In this document: piece after piece, positions 53,386-62,686 of the stretch
Layout: the number at the start of each line of letters is the position of its first letter
Position numbering within the stretch: the stretch's first letter is position 1
Origin: Propionivibrio dicarboxylicus
GTDB lineage: Bacteria > Pseudomonadota > Gammaproteobacteria > Burkholderiales > Rhodocyclaceae
DNA: 64,000 nt
Assembly (NCBI GenBank): GCA_945902805.1
Contig: CAMDMZ010000006.1
Location: forward strand, 1-64,000
Direction: 5' to 3'
Notes under the pieces: model-generated
Seen by the model: only the letters and a program-made list of their open reading frames with translations
What the model was told of the DNA's origin: nothing
Database searches by the model: none
Translations under genes and position numbers: made by a program

Positions 53386-54166
53386 GGTCGGCCACTCCCG
53401 CGCCCAGATAGGCTTCCTGCACGATCGGCGAATTCATCACCTCAGTCGGATCGCCATCGGCCACTAAGTAGCCGTTGTGCAAGACCACGATGCGGTCGGC
53501 CAAGGAGCGCACCACGTCCATTTTGTGCTCAACCAATAGAATGGTCTTGTCGCCCATCGCCTTGATGTGCTGGATCAGATCGAGCACGACAGGAACCTCA
53601 TCGACGCTCATGCCGGCGGTGGGTTCATCGAACATGAAGATATCTGGTTCCAGCGCCAGCAAGATGGCAATCTCAAGCTTGCGCTTGTCACCGTGCGACA
53701 AGGCCGCCGCGTTTTCATGGCGGCGCTCGGTCAGCGCGACCAAATGCAGAAAGTGCTCGGCCTTTTCAATCAGTTCGATATGGCTGGCCCACATCGACAC
53801 CATGTTGAGGCCCATTCCGGCACGGCTTTGCACGGTCAGGCGCACATTCTCTAAGACCGTCAGATTGGGAAACAGGTTAGTCAGCTGGAAGGCGCGCCCA
53901 ATGCCGCGTTTGGTTCGCTGTGGAGCGCCCAAATGGGTGATGTCTTCGCCATAAAGGCGCACCGTGCCCGAACTTGGCGGCAACTGGCCAGACATCAGAT
54001 TGAAATAGGTCGTTTTGCCGGCGCCGTTAGGCCCGACAATCGCCGTCAATGTCCCCGGCCGGAACTCGCAACTCACGTTATTGACAGCGACATGGCCGCC
54101 AAAACGGATCGTTAATCCGTGCGTCGACAGTACCGGGACTTCGCCCGACCTAGCTTCGTTGCTCAT
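53378..54166 (-). CDS. livG: Branched-chain/aromatic-acid ABC ATPase LivG
   Basis: A 262-residue ATPase from ATG 54166. Walker A is IVGPNGAGKTTYFNLMSG and GIGRAFQLTNLFPNLTVLENVRL is the Q-loop region. The signature is degenerate, LSHGDKRKLEIAILLA, with His in place of the second Gly; this LSHGxxR form is common in LivG. Walker B FMFDEPTAGMS and the family ending AYLGAG follow. A strong hairpin separates it from the binding-protein gene upstream. Confidence 0.93.
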
Positions 54167-54184
54167 GGATATGCGCTCACCAAG

Positions 54185-54208
54185 CCGCGCCGGAGTCCTC
54201 CGGCGCGG
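54185..54208 (-). promoter_or_regulatory. Strong intercistronic hairpin livK-livG
   Basis: Perfect 11-bp arms CCGCGCCGGAG and CTCCGGCGCGG with a two-base loop lie in the 73-base gap between the binding-protein and livG genes. No T-run follows. Such hairpins often protect the upstream message and let the binding protein be made in excess over the membrane parts. Confidence 0.7.
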
Positions 54209-54239
54209 GATCAGGATGCCAATAGAAGTTGGATGTAAC

Positions 54240-55430
54240 TCAGCGCTTGTTGCGAATCGGAACTGGCAGCTCGGCCGCCGGAATTTCGCGGACCAAATCC
54301 AGCAGATCCCACTCGCCGGCCTGTGCCTTCTTGATGCGGAAATGGAACATCGATTGCATGGCCTGGTGATCATCCTTACGGAATGTCATCTTGCCTTTGG
54401 GCGTATCGAAATCCATGCCTTCCATGGTCGCGATCAGCTTTTCGGTATCGGTTGAGCCAGCCTTGGTCAGCGCGGTATAGACCGCGCTAGCAGCAGCGAA
54501 ACCACCGGCAGTAAAGAAGTCTGGCGGCTGTTTGAGACGTTTCTGATTCTCTGATACCAGCCAGTCATTCATCTTGTTTTTCGGGAAGGCATAGTAGTAA
54601 TAGATACTGCCTTCCATACCGACGAGGTTCTTCCAGCCTTTCATCACCGGCAGGATATTGCCCCCGGCGCTCAGCTCAATCCCATACCGTTCAGGTTTCA
54701 TGTCAGCGATCTTGGTCAGCGGATTCGGGCCAGCCCAGTAGATCGACAAAATTTTGCGGCCGGGCTTATCCTTGAGCGCATCGAAAATGCGCTGTGCCGA
54801 GGCGGTAAAGTCGGTCGCTGTCTGCGGCGCATATTCCTCGTGCACTACTTTGGCCTTGCTCTTGACGGCCGTCAGCGACTCCTTGAAGGCCTTGATGCCA
54901 TCGCGCCCAAATGCGTAGTCCTGAGCCAGGAAGGCAACATTGACGTCGCCCATTAGAGATGCGGCGGCAGCGAGACCATCTTGAGTCGAATTGCGGCCGG
55001 TACGGAAGATGTATCGGTTCCACTTGTCGCCGGTGATCGCGTCGGCGACTGCTGGCTCGACGATCAACACTTTCTTGTATTCCTCGGCCACCGGCAACAT
55101 CGCCAGCGCAGCACCCGAGGACGTGGTGCCAACAGCGATATCGACCTTGTCGTCACCATAAGCTTCCGATAAAGCAGCCTTGGCTAGATCGGGCTTACCC
55201 TGATCATCTTTGACGATAAGCTTGATCTTGCGGCCATTGATTTCCATCTTGCCACCGGTCAGGTACTCCAGGCCCATCATGAAACCGGTTTCGGTTTCCT
55301 TGGCATAAGCCTCAAGCGCGCCGGTCTTGCCAGCGATCAGGGCGATCTTCAGTTCTTGCGCCCAGCTCGGGGCAGCCAGCAGAGTGGCGCTGACAAGTGC
55401 GGCAGCCAGGGTCGGCTTCAGTAGTTTCAT
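54240..55430 (-). CDS. ABC transporter periplasmic binding protein (LivK-like)
   Basis: A 396-residue binding protein from ATG 55430, first gene of the ten-gene operon. The signal peptide KLLKPTLAAALVSATLLAAPSWAQ is followed by LKIALIAGKTGALEAYAKETETGFMMGLEYL, a periplasmic-binding-protein type I fold. Homologous HAAT binding proteins carry branched-chain amino acids, amides or aromatic acids. The co-transcribed CoA-handling enzymes favour an organic acid ligand. The gene sits 51 bases downstream of a sigma-54 promoter. Confidence 0.9.
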   Translation of the reverse strand: MKLLKPTLAAALVSATLLAAPSWAQELKIALIAGKTGALEAYAKETETGFMMGLEYLTGGKMEINGRKIKLIVKDDQGKPDLAKAALSEAYGDDKVDIAVGTTSSGAALAMLPVAEEYKKVLIVEPAVADAITGDKWNRYIFRTGRNSTQDGLAAAASLMGDVNVAFLAQDYAFGRDGIKAFKESLTAVKSKAKVVHEEYAPQTATDFTASAQRIFDALKDKPGRKILSIYWAGPNPLTKIADMKPERYGIELSAGGNILPVMKGWKNLVGMEGSIYYYYAFPKNKMNDWLVSENQKRLKQPPDFFTAGGFAAASAVYTALTKAGSTDTEKLIATMEGMDFDTPKGKMTFRKDDHQAMQSMFHFRIKKAQAGEWDLLDLVREIPAAELPVPIRNKR

Positions 55431-55481
55431 TGTCGGTCTCCTCAAAATAGGGGCCCCATGCACAGGGCGCCCTTGCAGATA

Positions 55482-55497
55482 AGCACATGGCGTACCA
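55482..55497 (-). promoter_or_regulatory. Sigma-54 (-24/-12) promoter
   Basis: On the - strand TGGTACGCCATGTGCT matches the RpoN consensus TGGCACGN4TTGCW at all but two positions. The invariant GG and GC are spaced by exactly ten bases. It lies 52 bases upstream of the binding-protein ATG, and the adjacent gene encodes a sigma-54 activator. Confidence 0.85.
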
Positions 55498-55560
55498 CCT
55501 GCCGAAAACCCCGACGGCACGGTACTTCTCAAATTTTGATCGAGGAAACTTGGCGAATCG

Positions 55561-55664
55561 ACTGTCCGGCCAAGCTGACAGTGCAGTTTTTAATACTCAG
55601 CATCGCATTGTAAACACTATGGTTTTACCAGTAATCCGGAAAACCGGACAGTCGCCTAACTGTC
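55561..55664. promoter_or_regulatory. Paired dyads, probable activator (UAS) sites
   Basis: ACTGTC (55561-55566) and GACAGT (55577-55582) form one dyad; GACAGT (55647-55652) and ACTGTC (55659-55664) form a second. The larger blocks CGACTGTCCGG (55559-55569) and CCGGACAGTCG (55644-55654) are perfect 11-bp inverted repeats. They lie about 65-170 bases upstream of the sigma-54 promoter, a typical distance for enhancer binding. Confidence 0.75.
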
Positions 55665-57095
55665 TGTCTTGGCGGACAGCAGACCGTAGAGGGCGAGCTT
55701 TTCGTAGAGTTGGGCTCGGCTGATACCTAGCAGCTTTGCGGCTTGCAACTTGACGCCACCGGTGGTCGTCAGCGCACGCTGAATTTCCAGCTTCTCGGCA
55801 GCGGCGACCGCTCCACGCAAGGTACGCACCGTCCCGCCAGCACCGACTTTTTGGCCATCAGTGTTCGGTAAACCGATCAAGTGCTCAACATCAATGTGAT
55901 GACTCTCAGTACGCGCGGCGGCTTGTTCGAGCACGTTGTGCAATTCCCGCACGTTGCCCGGCCATCGATGTCCCGCCAGACGACGCAAGGCCTCGGCCGA
56001 CACCGTCAGCGCCGAGGCACCACGGCCCTCGACCACTTTTGCCAGCAGTACCGCACACAAGGCGGGCAGGTCTTCCAGCCGCTCACGTAGCGGCGGCAGC
56101 CGAATCGGCAGCACATTTAGCCGATAAAACAGATCAGCCCGAAACTGACCGGCATCGACCATCGCCTTCAAATCACAACTGGTGGCCGCGATTACCCGTA
56201 CATCCAGCGGCAGCACGCGCGTACCGCCAATCGGCTCGACCTCGCCCTCTTGCAGCACACGGAGCAATTTTGGTTGCAGCGCCAGCGGCATGTCGCCGAC
56301 CTCGTCGAGAAACAACGTACCCCCATTGGCAAGTTGAAATTTCCCTGGTCGCGCTTTATTCGCCGCCCCGGTATAGGCACCGGGTTCAACACCAAATAAC
56401 TCTGCCTCCAGCAAGGATTCAGGAATCGCGGCCGCATTGAGCGAAACCAGTGGGCCGGTTGCGCGCAGACTGGCGGCATGAATGGCATGTGCCAAAAGTT
56501 CCTTGCCGGTACCTGTTTCGCCCAATAGCAACACCGCACCGTCGCGTGGTGCCGCACGCTGCGCATCGTCGCGTACCCGTCGCGCTGGTTCGCTGTCGCC
56601 GACAAAATCGCTCAGGTGATACTTGGGACGCCGGGTTTCGGCGAGCTGCTGGCGCGCACTGGCCAGTTCAGACTGCATCTGTTGAAATTTCGAGACGATG
56701 GGCCGCAATGCTTGCAGGCGATCATAAAGAATCACACCGAGCGCGCCGATCAGTTCGTTTTCCTCATTTCGCAAGGGTATCCGCGACACCACAACCTGGC
56801 GGCTACCGACGACGAAGACATCCAGTAGTTCCGCCTGTCCCGTCTCCGCCACCGCGCGCAAGCGGCTGTTGGGCAGCACTTGGTCGATCAAGCGGCCTTC
56901 GATCGACTCGACGCCGTTCCAGCCGATCAAGGCCTTGTATTTGTCGTTCATCCAAGTGATCCGGCCGGCACAATCGATAGTGACCGCACCTTCGTAAAGA
57001 CTATCGAACAGATTGACTAGGGAGGCGGCGGCGAGGCGCCGAACCTCACTATCGTCAGTCAAATTATTCAAGCGCGCAGACAACGCCTTTGCCAC
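55656..57095 (-). CDS. PAS-domain sigma-54-dependent activator
   Basis: A 479-residue enhancer-binding protein starting at GTG 57095. An N-terminal PAS domain (NLFDSLYEGAVTIDCAGRITWMNDKYKALIGW, about residues 28-60) senses an unknown signal. The AAA+ domain has Walker A GETGTGKE (about residue 195), the sigma-54 contact loop GAYTGA (about residue 240; usual form GAFTGA) and LFLDEVGDMPL. A Fis-type helix-turn-helix (LQAAKLLGISRAQLYEKLALYGL) ends it. It probably controls the adjacent ten-gene operon. A repeat copy encodes KVGAGGTV in the linker before the DNA-binding domain. Confidence 0.92.
   Translation of the reverse strand: MAKALSARLNNLTDDSEVRRLAAASLVNLFDSLYEGAVTIDCAGRITWMNDKYKALIGWNGVESIEGRLIDQVLPNSRLRAVAETGQAELLDVFVVGSRQVVVSRIPLRNEENELIGALGVILYDRLQALRPIVSKFQQMQSELASARQQLAETRRPKYHLSDFVGDSEPARRVRDDAQRAAPRDGAVLLLGETGTGKELLAHAIHAASLRATGPLVSLNAAAIPESLLEAELFGVEPGAYTGAANKARPGKFQLANGGTLFLDEVGDMPLALQPKLLRVLQEGEVEPIGGTRVLPLDVRVIAATSCDLKAMVDAGQFRADLFYRLNVLPIRLPPLRERLEDLPALCAVLLAKVVEGRGASALTVSAEALRRLAGHRWPGNVRELHNVLEQAAARTESHHIDVEHLIGLPNTDGQKVGAGGTVRTLRGAVAAAEKLEIQRALTTTGGVKLQAAKLLGISRAQLYEKLALYGLLSAKTDS
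55826..55852 (-). repeat. Dispersed repeat, copy 14
   Basis: Inside the sigma-54 activator gene, encoding KVGAGGTV in the linker between the AAA+ and DNA-binding domains. Confidence 0.85.
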
Positions 57096-57099
57096 GGAA

Positions 57100-57924
57100 T
57101 CAGGGCTTTGGTTCGCTCGACGACTGTGCTTCGGCGCGATCCAGTTCCTGCTCCATTTCCGCGTCGCTTGGCGGTTGGTAATCGCTGGCGCCAGCCGTCA
57201 CAGGTTTGGCCGTCCAGGCAGCGAGGACAATTCCAAGCTCATAGAGCAACCATAAGGGAATCGCCATCATGAACTGAGAGATGACATCCGGTGGTGTAAA
57301 TACAGCCGCCACAACAAACGCGCCGACGATGACGTAGGAACGCCATTCGCGCAATTTCTCAACGCTGACCAGACCGAGCTTCACCAGCACAATAACAATG
57401 ATCGGAACTTCGAACGTGATGCCGAAGGCGAGAAACATGGTCAGGACAAAAGACAGGTATTTCTCGATGTCCGTCATCCATGCCACGCCCTCGGGCGCAA
57501 ACTGGGCCATAAAGCCGAAAACCATCGGAAAGAATGCGAAATAGGCGAAAGCCATGCCGATGAAAAACAGCACCACCGAGGCCGCCACCATGGGAATCGC
57601 CACCTTCTTTTCGTGGACATAGAGGCCAGGAGCGACAAAGGCCCACACCTGATACAGGACATAGGGCAAGGCGATCAAGAAGGCCACCATCAAGGCAACC
57701 TTCATCGGCACCAGGAATACGCCCACGACATCTGTGGCGATCATCTGGCCACCAGCCGGCAAGGTTGCTAAGAGTGGCGCGGCAAGGACCGCATAGAGTT
57801 CCCGCGCATAGAACGCGAGAGGAATAAACACCACGCCTATCGCCGTCAGGGCTCGGATAAGCCGGTCGCGCAACTCGATCAAATGCGAGAAAAACGACTC
57901 TTCCTGATGATTGACATCAGACAT
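57100..57924 (-). CDS. tatC: Sec-independent protein translocase TatC
   Basis: A 274-residue polytopic membrane protein that recognises twin-arginine signal peptides. The N-terminal HLIELRDRLIRALTAIG, YQVWAFVAPGLYVHEKK and FGITFEVPIIVIVLVKLGLV are diagnostic, and there are six hydrophobic helices. The gene overlaps tatB by eight bases. The C-terminal tail is acidic and Ser-rich. It ends the his-hinT-tat block. Confidence 0.96.
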   Translation of the reverse strand: MSDVNHQEESFFSHLIELRDRLIRALTAIGVVFIPLAFYARELYAVLAAPLLATLPAGGQMIATDVVGVFLVPMKVALMVAFLIALPYVLYQVWAFVAPGLYVHEKKVAIPMVAASVVLFFIGMAFAYFAFFPMVFGFMAQFAPEGVAWMTDIEKYLSFVLTMFLAFGITFEVPIIVIVLVKLGLVSVEKLREWRSYVIVGAFVVAAVFTPPDVISQFMMAIPLWLLYELGIVLAAWTAKPVTAGASDYQPPSDAEMEQELDRAEAQSSSEPKP

Positions 57925-58327
57925 GGGACTTCACACCGGCCGCATCGCCTTCCGTCACCGCTGCCATCGGCGCAACATCCGGCCTTGTCGGAACGGGGTC
58001 AGTCCCGGCATTGGACAATCCCGCCCCCTCGACCATGGCCAGCGGCGATTCAATGGTCTTGCCGATTGAGTTCTCGATCTCGCGGAACTCATGCGTGACC
58101 GAAGACTGCATGTCCCAGACCTGCTCGGTAACGGACTCCTGCAATTTTTTGAGTTCCTCGATCTGCATTTCACGATTGATGTCGGCCTTGACGGTGCTGA
58201 CGTAGCGCTGCAGGCGTCCCAGCAGATGTCCGGCCGTACGTGCGACCTTGGGCAAACGCTCGGGACCAATGACGACCAACGCTACAACAGCGATCACCAT
58301 CAGTTCGGAAAGACTGACGTCAAACAT
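57917..58327 (-). CDS. tatB: Sec-independent protein translocase TatB
   Basis: A 136-residue single-span protein. MFDVSLSELMVIAVVALVVIGPERLPKVARTAG is the TatB N-terminus, with the GPERLP hinge. An amphipathic helix and a long polar tail follow. It forms the receptor complex with TatC. The gene lies 47 bases downstream of tatA. Confidence 0.95.
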   Translation of the reverse strand: MFDVSLSELMVIAVVALVVIGPERLPKVARTAGHLLGRLQRYVSTVKADINREMQIEELKKLQESVTEQVWDMQSSVTHEFREIENSIGKTIESPLAMVEGAGLSNAGTDPVPTRPDVAPMAAVTEGDAAGVKSHV

Positions 58328-58374
58328 GCTTGCTTACCGGGGTTGGTCGCGGCGGGCGAAGCCCACCGCAGAAA

Positions 58375-58602
58375 TCAGGTCCGCGTGTGTTCGCGCCGGG
58401 ACTCGACATCGATTGTCTGTCCGCTCACCTGTTGCGGGGCTGGTTCGGCGGGCTTGTCGGCATTGGCTTCCTTCATGCCATCCTTGAAACCCTTTACCGC
58501 GCCGCCCAGATCCTGTCCGACGTTGCGCAATTTCTTGGTGCCGAACACCAGCATGACGATCACCAGTACGATCAACCAGTGCCAAATGCTGAAACTTCCC
58601 AT
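58375..58602 (-). CDS. tatA: Sec-independent protein translocase TatA
   Basis: A 75-residue pore-forming subunit. The N-terminal [40 protein letters not shown] has the single helix, the FGTKKL hinge and the amphipathic helix of TatA. A short polar tail completes it. It begins the tatABC order downstream of hinT. Confidence 0.96.
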   Translation of the reverse strand: MGSFSIWHWLIVLVIVMLVFGTKKLRNVGQDLGGAVKGFKDGMKEANADKPAEPAPQQVSGQTIDVESRREHTRT

Positions 58603-58669
58603 TGCCTGCTCTCCTGTGGTTCGGTCCTATCGGACTCGTTCGGCGGTATGTTCGGCCGTATGCTCGGAC

Positions 58670-59026
58670 TCAAGTATGTTGTCGCTTGACCATGGAACCC
58701 AGCGGCTCTGGGCCGCCAAGGATATGGACGTGAAGATGATACACCTCCTGCTGACCGATTCGCCCGGTGTTGATGATGGTGCGGAAGCCTTCATTCAAGC
58801 CCTGACTACGCGCCAGTTCGCCGGCTTTGGCAAGGATCCGACCAAGCACCATCTGATGCGACAGGTCGGCCTGGGCCAGCGAAGCGATGTGCTGCTTCGG
58901 CACAATCATGAAATGCACCGGCGTGATCGGGTTGATATCGTGAAAGGCGAATATTTCTTCGTCCTCGTAGACCTTCTTCGACGGAATCTCGCCACGCGCG
59001 ATGCGACAGAAGATGCAGTCAGTCAC
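58670..59026 (-). CDS. hinT: HIT-family purine nucleoside phosphoramidase
   Basis: A 118-residue HinT-type protein starting at GTG 59026, just after the hisE stop. TDCIFCRIARGEIPSKKVYEDE and the catalytic triad motif HLHVHILGG (His-x-His-x-His) near residue 100 define it. It hydrolyses AMP-lysine and aminoacyl-adenylates; its cellular role is housekeeping. Its position between hisE and tatA is conserved in betaproteobacteria. Confidence 0.93.
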   Translation of the reverse strand: MTDCIFCRIARGEIPSKKVYEDEEIFAFHDINPITPVHFMIVPKQHIASLAQADLSHQMVLGRILAKAGELARSQGLNEGFRTIINTGRIGQQEVYHLHVHILGGPEPLGSMVKRQHT

Positions 59027-59027
59027 T

Positions 59028-59351
59028 TCACTCACTCCGGCTTTTCTTTTCGTCGATTCCCGAAATGCCCTCGCGGCGGCGGAACTCGACCATGATGTCG
59101 TCGACGCCAATACCGAAGTGGGTCAAGAGAATCATGCTGTGAAACCACAGGTCGCAGGTCTCGCGCACCAGATGCAAACGGTCGCCATCCTTCGCCGCCA
59201 TGATGGTCTCGGCGGCCTCCTCAGCCACCTTTTTGCAAATCGCATCAGTACCTTTGGCATACAGGCCAGCTACATACGATGAATCAGGGGCAGCGCCCTT
59301 GCGTTCGATCAGGGTTTCCTGCACACGATGAATAACTTCGAGATCAATCAT
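59028..59351 (-). CDS. hisE: Phosphoribosyl-ATP pyrophosphatase
   Basis: A 107-residue enzyme removing pyrophosphate from phosphoribosyl-ATP, second step of histidine synthesis. The metal-binding helix [18 protein letters not shown] and [13 protein letters not shown] are diagnostic. ATG 59351 is chosen, giving a four-base overlap with hisI. HisE and HisI are separate proteins here, unlike the fused enzyme of enterobacteria. Confidence 0.95.
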   Translation of the reverse strand: MIDLEVIHRVQETLIERKGAAPDSSYVAGLYAKGTDAICKKVAEEAAETIMAAKDGDRLHLVRETCDLWFHSMILLTHFGIGVDDIMVEFRRREGISGIDEKKSRSE

Positions 59352-59743
59352 TTGTAAATCTCCTTTGGATCCTTGAGTACCGGCTCGACGTCGCTCCATT
59401 GAGCGCTATCGAGACGGTTGAAAAAACAACTGCGACGGCCGGTATGGCAAGCGATGCCGCCAGTCTGGTCAATCTTGAGCAGAACCACATCGCTGTCGCA
59501 ATCGGTGCGAATTTCTTTGACGATCTGGGTGTGCCCGGATTCCTCGCCTTTGTGCCAGAGTCTGCGCCGCGAACGGGAAAAATACACCGCCTCGCCTAGC
59601 TCGGCCGTCTTGGCCAGCGCCTCGCGATTCATCCAGGCGAACATCAGCACTTCGCTCGTCACCATATCCTGCGCAATCGCCGGAACCAAGCCCTGCTCAT
59701 CCCACTTAATCGCGTTCAACCAGGCGGTTGCAGGAACTGTCAC
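59348..59743 (-). CDS. hisI: Phosphoribosyl-AMP cyclohydrolase
   Basis: A 131-residue zinc enzyme opening the purine ring of phosphoribosyl-AMP. [31 protein letters not shown] and the metal Cys residues in DCDSDVVL and [12 protein letters not shown] are visible. It overlaps hisF by four bases. Confidence 0.95.
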   Translation of the reverse strand: MTVPATAWLNAIKWDEQGLVPAIAQDMVTSEVLMFAWMNREALAKTAELGEAVYFSRSRRRLWHKGEESGHTQIVKEIRTDCDSDVVLLKIDQTGGIACHTGRRSCFFNRLDSAQWSDVEPVLKDPKEIYK

Positions 59744-60498
59744 AGCCGGACCTCGATCCCTTGGCTGCGCATGAACTCTTTGGCTTGCTTTACAGTGTAT
59801 TCGCCATAGTGAAAAATACTGGCCGCCAGCACAGCGTCCGCCCTCCCTTGCGTCACCCCGTCAGCCAAATGCTGCAGCGTACCCACGCCACCACTGGCAA
59901 TGACCGGAATATTCACCGCATCCGAAATCGCACGAGTAAGCCCAAGATCGAAACCGGATTTGGTGCCATCGCGATCCATGCTGGTCAGCAGGATTTCACC
60001 CGCACCCAGCAACTCCACCTGCTTGGCCCATTCAATGGCGTCCAGACCCACGTTCTTGCGCCCGCCATGGGTAAACACTTCCCATTTTCCGGGCGAGGTC
60101 TGCTTGGCATCGATGGCCACCACGATGCATTGTGAACCGACTTTGGCGGAAGCATCGGCCACCAATTGAGGGTTATTCACGGCGGCAGTATTCATGCTGA
60201 CTTTGTCCGCACCGGCATTCAGCAGACGCCGCACATCTTCAACTTTACGCACGCCGCCACCGACAGTGAGCGGAATAAAAACAGTATCCGCGCAGGCTTC
60301 GACGATATGCAGGATGATGTCACGTTCATCGGAACTGGCCGTGATATCGAGAAAAGTAATCTCGTCGGCACCCTGCTCGTCATAGCGGCGCGCAATTTCA
60401 ACCGGATCACCGGCATCGCGCAGCTCGACAAAATTGACGCCCTTAACGACGCGCCCGGCATTGACGTCGAGGCAGGGAATGATGCGTTTGGCGAGCAT
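59740..60498 (-). CDS. hisF: Imidazole glycerol phosphate synthase, cyclase subunit
   Basis: A 252-residue TIM barrel that uses ammonia from HisH to form imidazole glycerol phosphate. [22 protein letters not shown] (catalytic Asp11 by family numbering), PLTVGGGVR and [14 protein letters not shown] are diagnostic. ATG 60498 is chosen over an upstream start because the family begins MLAKRI. Confidence 0.96.
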   Translation of the reverse strand: MLAKRIIPCLDVNAGRVVKGVNFVELRDAGDPVEIARRYDEQGADEITFLDITASSDERDIILHIVEACADTVFIPLTVGGGVRKVEDVRRLLNAGADKVSMNTAAVNNPQLVADASAKVGSQCIVVAIDAKQTSPGKWEVFTHGGRKNVGLDAIEWAKQVELLGAGEILLTSMDRDGTKSGFDLGLTRAISDAVNIPVIASGGVGTLQHLADGVTQGRADAVLAASIFHYGEYTVKQAKEFMRSQGIEVRL

Positions 60499-60540
60499 GG
60501 AAGAGTCCGGCGCTGAATGAGATGGCAAATCGATCGCGTA

Positions 60541-61284
60541 TCAGCGACCGGACAGCCTGTCCGCTTCGGCCTGAGCCTGACGAAAGTCGAGAGTGCCCTC
60601 GTAGATAGCGCGACCGGTAATCGCACCCGAAATGCCCTCATCCTGCACCGCGCAGAGTGCTTTGACGTCCGTCATGCTGGCAATCCCGCCGCTGGCAATC
60701 ACGGGAATACGCAGAGCCTGCGCGAGCTTGACGGTCGCCTCGACATTGACGCCGGAGAGCATGCCATCACGGCCGATATCGGTATAGATCACGCCTTCTA
60801 CGCCGTAGTCCTCGAACTTCTTCGCCAGATCGATGACGTCATGCCCTGTGAGCTTGGACCAGCCATCCACAGCCACCTTGCCGTCCTTGGCGTCGAGGCC
60901 AACGATGATATGTCCGGGGAACGCGCCACACGCATCATGCAGAAAGCCCGGATTTTTAACCGCTGCGGTACCGATGATGACGTAGCTCAAACCATCGTCC
61001 AAGCAGCGTTCGATGGTATCAAGGTCGCGAATTCCGCCCCCCAACTGAACCGGAATCTCTTCACCCACCTCGTTCAGAATAGCCTTGATCGCTGCTTCGT
61101 TTTTGGGCTTGCCGGCAAAGGCGCCGTTGAGATCAACCAGATGCAGGCGTCGCGCGCCCTGATTGATCCAATGGCGCGCCATGGCGGCGGGGTCTTCAGA
61201 AAATACGGTGGCATCTTCCATTGCCCCCTGTTTAAGGCGCACGCAGTGACCGTCTTTAAGATCGATGGCAGGTATCAAAAGCAT
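60541..61284 (-). CDS. hisA: Phosphoribosylformimino-AICAR ribotide isomerase
   Basis: A 247-residue TIM barrel. [19 protein letters not shown] opens it with the catalytic Asp8. The second Asp is in [13 protein letters not shown], and [11 protein letters not shown] lies in the phosphate site. It catalyses the fourth step of the pathway, upstream of HisF/HisH. It is 42 bases upstream of the hisF start. Confidence 0.96.
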   Translation of the reverse strand: MLLIPAIDLKDGHCVRLKQGAMEDATVFSEDPAAMARHWINQGARRLHLVDLNGAFAGKPKNEAAIKAILNEVGEEIPVQLGGGIRDLDTIERCLDDGLSYVIIGTAAVKNPGFLHDACGAFPGHIIVGLDAKDGKVAVDGWSKLTGHDVIDLAKKFEDYGVEGVIYTDIGRDGMLSGVNVEATVKLAQALRIPVIASGGIASMTDVKALCAVQDEGISGAITGRAIYEGTLDFRQAQAEADRLSGR

Positions 61285-61328
61285 GTGAGAACGTATGGCT
61301 CGTTAGGAGGTTATATCGAAAGGGGAAA

Positions 61329-61967
61329 TCAAGGGTGCCAGCGCATGAAATTGCCGAGCAAGGCAAGGCCGGCCTGAGCACTTTTTTCCGGATGGAACTG
61401 CACTGCAAAAATGTTTTCGCGCGCGACCGCACTGGTAAACGGAATGCCGTAGAAGCTTGAGCCAGCAATGATCTCGGGGCTCGCCGGTTCGACATAATAA
61501 CTATGCACGAAATAGAAACGCTCACCGCTGGGAATTCCTTCCCAGAGTGCATGCGATTCCGCCTGTTGCACCTCGTTCCAGCCCATGTGCGGCACCTTGA
61601 GTCGACCGCCGTCGGCGGCGACCATGGCATCGTGTGGAAAACGCGGTACGCGCCCGTCAAGAATTTCAAGACCAGTCACATTACCTTCTTCGGCATGCCC
61701 GAACAGCATCTGCAGACCAACGCAGATTCCGAGAAAGGGTTTGCTTCCCGCAGCGGCAATCACAGCATCACGCAAACCACGTTCGGTTAGTTGCGCCATG
61801 CAATCCGGCATAGCACCCTGTCCTGGGACGACCACGCGTTCTGCCGCCGCAACCTCACGTGCATCGGAACTGACAATAACGCGCGCATGTGGTGCCACGT
61901 GTTCGATGGCTTTCGCCACCGAGCGCAGGTTACCCATACCGTAATCGACAACAACAACTGAATTCAT
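61329..61967 (-). CDS. hisH: Imidazole glycerol phosphate synthase, glutaminase subunit
   Basis: A 212-residue class I glutamine amidotransferase. VVVVDYGMGNLRSVAKAIEH opens it, the nucleophile Cys is in PFLGICVGLQMLF and the His/Glu pair in FAVQFHPEKS. It delivers ammonia to HisF. It is ten bases downstream of hisB. Confidence 0.96.
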   Translation of the reverse strand: MNSVVVVDYGMGNLRSVAKAIEHVAPHARVIVSSDAREVAAAERVVVPGQGAMPDCMAQLTERGLRDAVIAAAGSKPFLGICVGLQMLFGHAEEGNVTGLEILDGRVPRFPHDAMVAADGGRLKVPHMGWNEVQQAESHALWEGIPSGERFYFVHSYYVEPASPEIIAGSSFYGIPFTSAVARENIFAVQFHPEKSAQAGLALLGNFMRWHP

Positions 61968-61977
61968 GGCTCAGGAC

Positions 61978-62574
61978 TCAGAGTGCGCCCTTGGTCGATG
62001 GAACAGAACCCGCAGCCCGCGCATCCGGCTCAATCGCCATGCGCAAAGCCCGGGCGAAAGCCTTGAACACTGTTTCGGCCTGATGATGGGAATTTTCGCC
62101 GCGCAGGCAGTCGATATGCACGGTGATCGCCGCGTGATTGACCAGGCCTTGAAAGAATTCACGCACCAGTTCGACATCGAATTCGCCGATAGTACCGCGC
62201 GTAAACGGCACATTGAAGACCAGTCCCGGTCTGCCGGAAAGATCGATGACAACACGGGATAAGGCCTCATCCAGAGGCACGTAGGCGTGGCCATAGCGGC
62301 GCAGGCCTTTCTTGTCGCCCCAGGCCTTGGCCAGCGCCTGACCAACCGTGATGCCAACATCCTCTACGGTGTGATGCGCGTCGATATGGAGATCGCCCTC
62401 GGCGGTGATGCCAAGATCGATCAAGCCATGGCGGGCGATCTGATCCAGCATGTGATCGAAGAAGCCGATCCCGGTGGCCAGCTCGGACTTACCGCTGCCA
62501 TTGAGATCGAGCGCAACCCGAATCCGGGTTTCGAGCGTGTTGCGTGTAACGTCGGCCTGCCGCGTGGCACTCAT
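61978..62574 (-). CDS. hisB: Imidazole glycerol-phosphate dehydratase
   Basis: A 198-residue monofunctional dehydratase without the histidinol-phosphatase domain fused in enterobacteria. Metal-binding motifs [35 protein letters not shown] and [14 protein letters not shown]-like (here [15 protein letters not shown]) are present. ATG 62574 fits the family start MSATRQA. It begins the leftward his transcript; a 112-base gap separates it from the divergent hisC. Confidence 0.95.
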   Translation of the reverse strand: MSATRQADVTRNTLETRIRVALDLNGSGKSELATGIGFFDHMLDQIARHGLIDLGITAEGDLHIDAHHTVEDVGITVGQALAKAWGDKKGLRRYGHAYVPLDEALSRVVIDLSGRPGLVFNVPFTRGTIGEFDVELVREFFQGLVNHAAITVHIDCLRGENSHHQAETVFKAFARALRMAIEPDARAAGSVPSTKGAL

Positions 62575-62686
62575 AACGCAGTGAACTCTCAGAAAAAACA
62601 GACCTGCATGATACCATCGGCGCGCATTCCGGCTGCCTATTAAAGCCCTCCTTCTGTTCAACCCTCGTTACGCCAAAATCCCTGCC

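Noticed and set aside
54805-54832. A sixteenth repeat copy (AAAGTCGGTCGCTG)
   Set aside because: An extra base disrupts the core and the ACGGCG end is missing.
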